Assembly (NCBI GenBank): GCA_902524845.1
Contig: CABZEW010000019.1
Span: forward strand, 1-36,121
Source of the DNA: an uncultured Alphaproteobacteria bacterium
GTDB lineage: Bacteria > Pseudomonadota > Alphaproteobacteria > Rhodobacterales > Rhodobacteraceae
Length of the DNA: 36,121 nucleotides
Direction of reading: 5' to 3'
The notes under the pieces are model-generated. The model saw only the letters and a list, made by a program, of their open reading frames with translations, was not told the origin of the DNA and searched no databases. Made by a program: the position numbers and the translations under genes. Positions 31,673-36,121 of the stretch are shown here, one piece after another. Every line of letters begins with the position of its first letter. Within the stretch, counting starts at the first letter, position 1.

Positions 31673-32437
31673 TTGATACCAAAAAAAAACATCAAAATTA
31701 AATTTTTAGAAATACCAATATACTTTTTTTTCATTTGGTCATGTTTCTCTGGTATTCCAACAAAAGCGGACTTGCCTAGAGGCTTAATAACGGAGGGGCT
31801 CAATTTTTACGACGAAGGAAAGTACGCCGACGCGTTACAGAGATGGAAATCAGCTTCTAAGGTAGGTAGTCAAGAAGCGGATTTTCTTTTAGGTTTCTTA
31901 TATGATGGGATTTTACAAAATGATAAAGAAGCGCTATTCTTCTTTGAAAAGGCGGCTTTATCCGGTCATGTCCAAGCGCAAGTGAATGTAGGGCTAAAAT
32001 ATGAAAAGGGTGAGGGGACTAATGTAAATAAAGATAAAGCGATTTATTGGTATTCTCAAGCTGCGTTTAATCAAGATGATATTGCTCAATTTAGACTTGC
32101 ATCTTTATTGCAAAATATATCTGGAAAAGCTAGAGAAAGCCATTTCTGGTTTGCTAAATCAGCTGAGCTAGGGAACCCAGAAGCTCACTTAGCGTTGGCC
32201 ACCAACTTTATTTTAGGGCGAGGCGTAGGAAAAAACCTAACCCTGGCCCATGTAAGTTGCAATTTAGCAACGTTCTTATCGAGAGACATCGACAGCATAA
32301 GTAGAAGTATACAATTGAGAACTGAGCTTGAAACTAAAATGTCTACAGACCAAATAAAAGAAGCAGAACGCTTATCGAGAAAATGTATTGAAAAAAAGTT
32401 TAAAGAGTGTATGAATTATTTGATAGATTTAGAGTAA
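31673..32437 (+). CDS. Exported Sel1-like repeat protein
   Basis: A 254-residue protein with a Lys-rich N-terminus and hydrophobic signal segment (about residues 10-30), then several Sel1 repeats: Tyr-Ala-Asp-Ala-Leu-Gln-Arg-Trp, Ala-Leu-Phe-Phe-Phe-Glu-Lys-Ala-Ala-Leu-Ser-Gly-His, Ala-Ile-Tyr-Trp-Tyr-Ser-Gln-Ala-Ala and Ser-His-Phe-Trp-Phe-Ala-Lys-Ser-Ala-Glu. Each has the usual small-residue packing and Gly at turns. The start is a TTG at 31673 with GGAG at 31662-31665 at good spacing. The C-terminal third has three cysteines. It is probably a periplasmic scaffold; partner unknown. The lipoprotein gene follows after 4 bases. Confidence 0.82.
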   Translation: MIPKKNIKIKFLEIPIYFFFIWSCFSGIPTKADLPRGLITEGLNFYDEGKYADALQRWKSASKVGSQEADFLLGFLYDGILQNDKEALFFFEKAALSGHVQAQVNVGLKYEKGEGTNVNKDKAIYWYSQAAFNQDDIAQFRLASLLQNISGKARESHFWFAKSAELGNPEAHLALATNFILGRGVGKNLTLAHVSCNLATFLSRDIDSISRSIQLRTELETKMSTDQIKEAERLSRKCIEKKFKECMNYLIDLE

Positions 32438-32441
32438 CAGA

Positions 32442-32648
32442 ATGAAGAGAATAGCACACTTTTTAATCGTATCATTGGCGCTTGTATCCTGTTCAGGACC
32501 AAGTTATTTCAAAAGCCCTACTGATTTTGTTGGTGGAAACAGAGCAGCCGCCGTAGAGACACATTGTGCTAGAAGAGCGGGACTGGGTAAAGATACTAAT
32601 ATTTACAGACTGTGCGAACAATCCTTTAACACACACTATGGCAAATAG
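32442..32648 (+). CDS. Small lipoprotein with paired cysteines, family A copy 2
   Basis: A 68-residue lipoprotein precursor: Met-Lys-Arg, a hydrophobic core and a lipobox Leu-Val-Ser-Cys with Cys about residue 17. The mature part contains Cys-x2-Arg-Ala-Gly-x4-Thr-x2-Tyr-x-Leu-Cys, the same pattern as in the lipoprotein at 1945-2253 with one extra residue between the cysteines. It is 4 bases after the exported Sel1 gene, so the two probably work together at the cell envelope. Function unknown. Confidence 0.78.
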   Translation: MKRIAHFLIVSLALVSCSGPSYFKSPTDFVGGNRAAAVETHCARRAGLGKDTNIYRLCEQSFNTHYGK

Positions 32649-32649
32649 T

Positions 32650-33585
32650 TTAGGATAAGAAATAAATCCAAAAGGACGAAGAAAATACCGTTAGACCGGT
32701 CGCTAGCAGTATAGTTGTAGCAACAAGATCTTTACTATTATCATACATACTGGCAAAAAAATAAGCATTTAAACCAGGAGCCATTGCTGCCATAATTACA
32801 GCATTTCTCAGCGTTTCTATTTCAATGCCCCAAGAATATCTTCCTAGCAAATACACAATTGTTGGCTGAACCAACAACGAGGTAAAGATTATTGCAAAAG
32901 GTAACTGGTAGGAAGTAGCTATCCTGTAGTAATAAAGTACACCTCCCATAGTAAAAAGCGCAAGTGGTATTATCCAAGTAGTCCCTTTCTTTAATAATTC
33001 CTCAAAGTTGGTTGAAAACTTTAAATCAAGAAAGTTAAAACCTATACCCAACAAAATTCCAACTGCTAGATTATTAAAGAGAATTGCGGTAACGCTATTT
33101 TTTAGTCCCAGAGCAAATGTTGTTTTTTGAGTTTTTATAACTTCTATAAATGTTATGCCAACGAAGTAGCAGAGTGGTGCATGCCCAATAATTATTGTAT
33201 AATTTGTGAAAAGGCTTTCAGAGCCATATGCAAGTTCGCTAATTGGAAGTCCTAATAGAACTCCGTTGGAGAACATTGCGCAGAATCCTAGAGTAATTGA
33301 ATTCATGTAAGGTTGCTTGAATATAAAGTAACTTACACAACTTATGATAAAAAATGATATTATCATTGAGCTGTAAAAAGAAAATAAAATCCGAAAATCA
33401 AAAGCATTATTTAGATCAAGTATTGCAAAGTTAAAAAATAAAAGAAAAGGTATGCCAAAATCTTGAAAAAATTTTGCTAAATTATCAACTAAGTTTTTTT
33501 TTAAAAATTGGAGGTAAGAAGAAATAAAACCTGCGGCTATCAGTAAAAAAACTGGCAGAATTAAAAGAGCAATTTTAAAAAGCAT
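32650..33585 (-). CDS. AEC-family (auxin efflux carrier-like) transporter
   Basis: A 311-residue membrane protein with about ten hydrophobic helices arranged as two five-helix halves, as in AEC proteins. Early helices carry the Pro/Phe-rich pattern Ala-Lys-Phe-Phe-Gln-Asp-Phe-Gly-Ile-Pro-Phe-Leu-Leu-Phe (about 37-50), typical of the family's Leu-x-Leu-Pro-x-Leu helix. The later Ala-Ala-Met-Ala-Pro-Gly-Leu-Asn-Ala (about 267-275) is the conserved Met-Pro-x2-Asn-Ala-like element. Members export malate, malonate or other organic acids. Its ATG overlaps the MBL gene stop by one base, so it is the tail of the holB-tatD-MBL run. Confidence 0.88.
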   Translation of the reverse strand: MLFKIALLILPVFLLIAAGFISSYLQFLKKNLVDNLAKFFQDFGIPFLLFFNFAILDLNNAFDFRILFSFYSSMIISFFIISCVSYFIFKQPYMNSITLGFCAMFSNGVLLGLPISELAYGSESLFTNYTIIIGHAPLCYFVGITFIEVIKTQKTTFALGLKNSVTAILFNNLAVGILLGIGFNFLDLKFSTNFEELLKKGTTWIIPLALFTMGGVLYYYRIATSYQLPFAIIFTSLLVQPTIVYLLGRYSWGIEIETLRNAVIMAAMAPGLNAYFFASMYDNSKDLVATTILLATGLTVFSSSFWIYFLS

Positions 33586-34379
33586 TATTTTATTTTAATT
33601 TCAAGGCCGTCAAATGCTGGCTCAACGTCTTTGGGTAGCTCTTTTTTTAGCTCAGAATAATCTAGGTCGTTATGTAAGTTTGTTAATATGGCACGCCGCG
33701 GGTTAAGTTGTCTAAGCCAAAGAAGTGTTTTTTCTAAGTGTGTGTGGGACGGGTGGGGGTCTCGACGAAGTGCGTCAATTACGAGAATATCGAGATCTTC
33801 TAATTCCTTCCAGCTCTCTGAAGGAATTTCTAGAACATCAGGGATATACGCTAATTTACCTATTTTAAATCCTAATGCGTTAATGTCTCCATGGTTAACT
33901 AATAGGGGTCGAAAATTAATGTCACCTGCAACACCCTTAATTATCACATCAGCTGAGCTGATAAGATTTAAATCACATATAGGTGGATACTTGCTCTTTT
34001 TTGGTGTGTTAAAAATATACGAGAAGCCTTGTAATAACCTTTTCTGTGTTGCTTTATCCGCCCATACTGGTATTTTTTCTCTTTTCTTGTAAGCAAGTGT
34101 CCTCAAGTCGTCTATTCCATGAACATGATCAGCATGGGAATGAGTATAAATTACAGCATCTAAATTAGTAACGTTTGCTTGTAAAAGTTGTTCTCTCACA
34201 TCTGGGCCGGTATCTATTAACACTGTTGTTTTTTTTGTACCTGAGATCCTCTCAACAAGTAATGAACAACGTAACCGTCTATTTTTACTGTTTTTAGGAT
34301 CACACTGTCCCCAGCCAAAACCCACACGTGGAATTCCTCCAGAAGATCCACAGCCCAGAATTCTAAATTTGTAAAACAT
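33585..34379 (-). CDS. MBL-fold hydrolase (PhnP-like)
   Basis: A 264-residue metallo-beta-lactamase-fold enzyme. The metal motif is Thr79-His-Ser-His-Ala-Asp-His85, with Asp56 in Leu-Ile-Asp-Thr-Gly-Pro-Asp upstream, His163 or so in Val-Asn-His-Gly-Asp, and a late His in Asn-Leu-His-Asn-Asp. The N-terminal Gly-Cys-Gly-Ser-Ser-Gly-Gly-Ile-Pro-Arg is the PhnP/YcbP-like opening. PhnP itself is a cyclic phosphodiesterase of phosphonate metabolism. Next to tatD in alphaproteobacteria this relative is usual and its function is undetermined; a phosphodiesterase is likely. It is 2 bases from the tatD stop. Confidence 0.9.
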   Translation of the reverse strand: MFYKFRILGCGSSGGIPRVGFGWGQCDPKNSKNRRLRCSLLVERISGTKKTTVLIDTGPDVREQLLQANVTNLDAVIYTHSHADHVHGIDDLRTLAYKKREKIPVWADKATQKRLLQGFSYIFNTPKKSKYPPICDLNLISSADVIIKGVAGDINFRPLLVNHGDINALGFKIGKLAYIPDVLEIPSESWKELEDLDILVIDALRRDPHPSHTHLEKTLLWLRQLNPRRAILTNLHNDLDYSELKKELPKDVEPAFDGLEIKIK

Positions 34380-34381
34380 AT

Positions 34382-35182
34382 CTAATTTGCTTTATCGAAA
34401 AGGGAAAAAAAATTTTTTGTAGTTTGAGCTCTAAAAAAATCTTCATCCACATTAAGAATTTCTGCACCTTTTTTCGCAATATAGGAAACTAATGCAGGTT
34501 CGTTAGATCTACCTCGATGCGGCGTTGGGGCGAGATAAGGGCTGTCGGTTTCAACTAAAACCCGCTCTATTGGTACTTTTGAAAAAATATCTCTTAGATT
34601 TTGAGAGTTTTTGAATGTAATAATACCTGACATTGATAGATAAAAACCTAGGTCAAGTGCTTCTCTTGCAAGATAAGAGCTTGAAGAAAAGCAGTGCATA
34701 ACACACTTAAAGCACCCTTTAAGGTATTGCTCGGATAAAATTTTTGCAATCTCTTTATCTGCATTTCTTGCATGAATGATGATAGGTAAATTTGCTTCTT
34801 TAGCTACTTCAATATGCTGAATGAGTGATTTTATTTGGTCTCTTTTACTATCTTGTGAATAATGAAAATCTAAACCAGTCTCGCCCACTGCTATCATTTT
34901 TTTGTGGGCACAAATAGACAGTAAATCTTCACTTTTAAATTTTAGATCCTCAGTTGGTTGATTTGGATGAACACCGGCGGCAAAAAAGATTTCTTCAAAT
35001 CTTTCGCTCAAAGAAATTGTTTGGTTAGGTTTTTTAAAGTTTGTACAAATAGTCAACATTTTTAAAACACCCTCAGATTTTGCTCTGCTCAGCACTGCAG
35101 GCAGATCACTCATCAAAGCCTTAAAGTCCAAATGGCAATGACTGTCTATTACAGCTGATTTATTTTTTTTTATATTTTGCAA
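34382..35182 (-). CDS. tatD: TatD-family metal-dependent deoxyribonuclease
   Basis: A 266-residue TIM-barrel hydrolase with the full TatD metal set: His15 and His17 (Asp-Ser-His-Cys-His), Glu101 (Gly-Glu-Thr-Gly-Leu-Asp), His137 (Ile-Ile-His-Ala-Arg), His163 (Met-His-Cys-Phe-Ser) and Asp213 (Glu-Thr-Asp-Ser-Pro-Tyr). Known members are 3'-5' exonucleases or D-aminoacyl-tRNA-type hydrolases. The only usable start is a TTG at 35182, which lies 23 bases inside the end of holB, so translation is probably coupled to holB. There is no Shine-Dalgarno. Confidence 0.92.
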   Translation of the reverse strand: MQNIKKNKSAVIDSHCHLDFKALMSDLPAVLSRAKSEGVLKMLTICTNFKKPNQTISLSERFEEIFFAAGVHPNQPTEDLKFKSEDLLSICAHKKMIAVGETGLDFHYSQDSKRDQIKSLIQHIEVAKEANLPIIIHARNADKEIAKILSEQYLKGCFKCVMHCFSSSSYLAREALDLGFYLSMSGIITFKNSQNLRDIFSKVPIERVLVETDSPYLAPTPHRGRSNEPALVSYIAKKGAEILNVDEDFFRAQTTKNFFSLFDKAN

Positions 35183-36121
35183 AGGTCATTTCGATAGTAT
35201 TTAAGGCAAGAAAGACAGCCTTCTTTTGGTCAATATTGTACTCTAATGACTCATGTCTCAAAAGCGAAATTTGTGAATATAAATGAGCAGCTATCAAGCC
35301 AACATCTTCGTCAACAAAGTTAGTATCGATATTCAATACTATTTCCTTTTTTGCGAGAGATGAAAGTAATCTTAAAAGAATCCCAAACGCTGACTTATCA
35401 GGGTCATTGCTAGAAAGGTAATCTTTGTTTTCAGCTAATAATGTAATAACTTTTCTTTTGTTGAAGCTCGGCAGTTCTTTTATTAATTCCTCCATACTGT
35501 TAAACATTCTCATATAGTCTTTGTCTAGAAAGTTTAGAAGCTTTCGTACAGATCCGTCGCAAGCAGTCAAAGCGCTAGCGCCTCTTGATTGATCAAATGG
35601 GTATTCCTTCTCAAAACTTGCGCATATATGTCGAAGATCTTTTTCATTCAATCCTTGAAAGCTGATTTTTTGACATCTTGAAAGAATGGTGGGTAGGATA
35701 GATTGTTGGTTATTTGAAACTAAGATGAACAGAGTGTTTTGTGGAGGTTCTTCAAGTATCTTTAACAGCGAATTTGAAGCTGGAATATTTAAATCTTCTG
35801 TAGTATCAACTATGCAGACTTTATAAGAGTTGTCAGCAGAAGATAAGAAAAACTTTCTATTTAGCTCTCTTATATCCTCGATAGAGATATATTTTTGAAA
35901 AAGCTTTTTTTTGTCATCCCATCTTCTTCTGCAGTAGAAAATATTGCTAACATTAATTGTAGTTTTTGGATTTCTTAGATTTTCTTCAGAAATACCCATC
36001 ACACGTTCCTTGTTTGAAAAGTTTATATTTGATAACACTTTTCCTAAATTTAATGCCAGAGAGGCTTTGCCAACCCCCATTGGTCCATGAAAAAGCCATG
36101 CATTGGGAATTTGGCTGGTTT
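35160..36121 (-). CDS. holB: DNA polymerase III delta-prime subunit, N-terminus cut off by window edge
   Basis: Clamp-loader subunit of the replicative polymerase. The frame stays open to the right edge: codons before the Met at 36080 read Trp-Leu-Phe-His-Gly-Pro and complete a P-loop, Gly-Pro-Met-Gly-Val-Gly-Lys-Ala-Ser. The true start is therefore outside and about 319 residues are visible. Other AAA+ marks are Val-Asp-Thr-Thr-Glu-Asp (Walker B position), Asn-Ser-Leu-Leu-Lys-Ile-Leu-Glu-Glu-Pro-Pro and Leu-Ser-Arg-Cys (sensor 1 region). The zinc-finger cysteines of gammaproteobacterial delta-prime are missing and replaced by a Trp-Asp-x-Lys segment, as I remember it for alphaproteobacteria. 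tatD overlaps its end. Confidence 0.92.
   Translation of the reverse strand, partial: TSQIPNAWLFHGPMGVGKASLALNLGKVLSNINFSNKERVMGISEENLRNPKTTINVSNIFYCRRRWDDKKKLFQKYISIEDIRELNRKFFLSSADNSYKVCIVDTTEDLNIPASNSLLKILEEPPQNTLFILVSNNQQSILPTILSRCQKISFQGLNEKDLRHICASFEKEYPFDQSRGASALTACDGSVRKLLNFLDKDYMRMFNSMEELIKELPSFNKRKVITLLAENKDYLSSNDPDKSAFGILLRLLSSLAKKEIVLNIDTNFVDEDVGLIAAHLYSQISLLRHESLEYNIDQKKAVFLALNTIEMTFAKYKKK

Noticed and set aside
33688-34092. 134-codon open frame on the plus strand
   Set aside because: Antisense to the MBL hydrolase, which has a full metal motif.

Overview
The window reads as a gene-dense chromosomal segment of an AT-rich alphaproteobacterium, most likely a free-living marine one. 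Pointers are an alphaproteobacterial-type holB (no zinc-finger cysteines), a bacterial phosphatidylcholine synthase, a pseudoazurin, a stand-alone long-form HPF, DUF2237, many EamA/DMT transporters and very short gaps. I cannot place it to genus; a SAR116- or AEGEAN-169-like organism is a guess. I see no tRNA, rRNA, CRISPR array, transposase or phage gene.

Left part (1-7.3 kb): an edge-truncated SCO1/SenC copper chaperone (minus strand) is followed on the plus strand by a beta-carbonic anhydrase, a SAM methyltransferase, a small cysteine-containing lipoprotein, an EamA permease and a stand-alone cyclic-nucleotide-binding domain. An enoyl-CoA hydratase/MFS pair and a second EamA permease follow on the minus strand, then an SRAP (YedK/HMCES-type) abasic-site protein on the plus strand.

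Central part (7.3-20.7 kb): fourteen consecutive minus-strand genes form the most interesting block. In transcription order they are cofD, cofE and an F420:NADP oxidoreductase (npdG type), then an F420-type luciferase-like oxidoreductase, an EamA permease, an M20 carbamoyl-amino-acid/ureidopropionase-type amidohydrolase, a dihydropyrimidinase/hydantoinase, a complete ABC importer (ATPase, two permeases, NMT1/THI5-like binding protein), a class III aminotransferase and a class V aminotransferase-fold enzyme. My reading is a catabolic route for a pyrimidine- or hydantoin-like compound: import, reduction with F420H2 (regenerated from NADPH), ring opening, decarbamoylation, transamination. The F420-dependent reduction step is inference; no dihydropyrimidine dehydrogenase (preTA) is present in the window.

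Right part (20.8-36.1 kb): a TPR protein with an SMR efflux pump; a PaaI thioesterase; a 26-codon ORF with an exceptionally long Shine-Dalgarno match and a terminator-like hairpin directly before pobA (4-hydroxybenzoate 3-monooxygenase); a zinc deaminase overlapping pobA; DUF2237; a four-helix membrane protein; pseudoazurin; phosphatidylcholine synthase; threonine ammonia-lyase; long HPF; a Sel1-like protein; a class I/II aminotransferase and an SDR oxidoreductase. Next comes a roughly 700-base stretch holding a broken coiled-coil/membrane gene (a -1 frameshift at a slippery heptamer plus an in-frame TGA). After it lie a secreted Sel1 protein with a second small cysteine lipoprotein, and a minus-strand housekeeping run holB - tatD - MBL hydrolase - AEC transporter that continues past the right edge.
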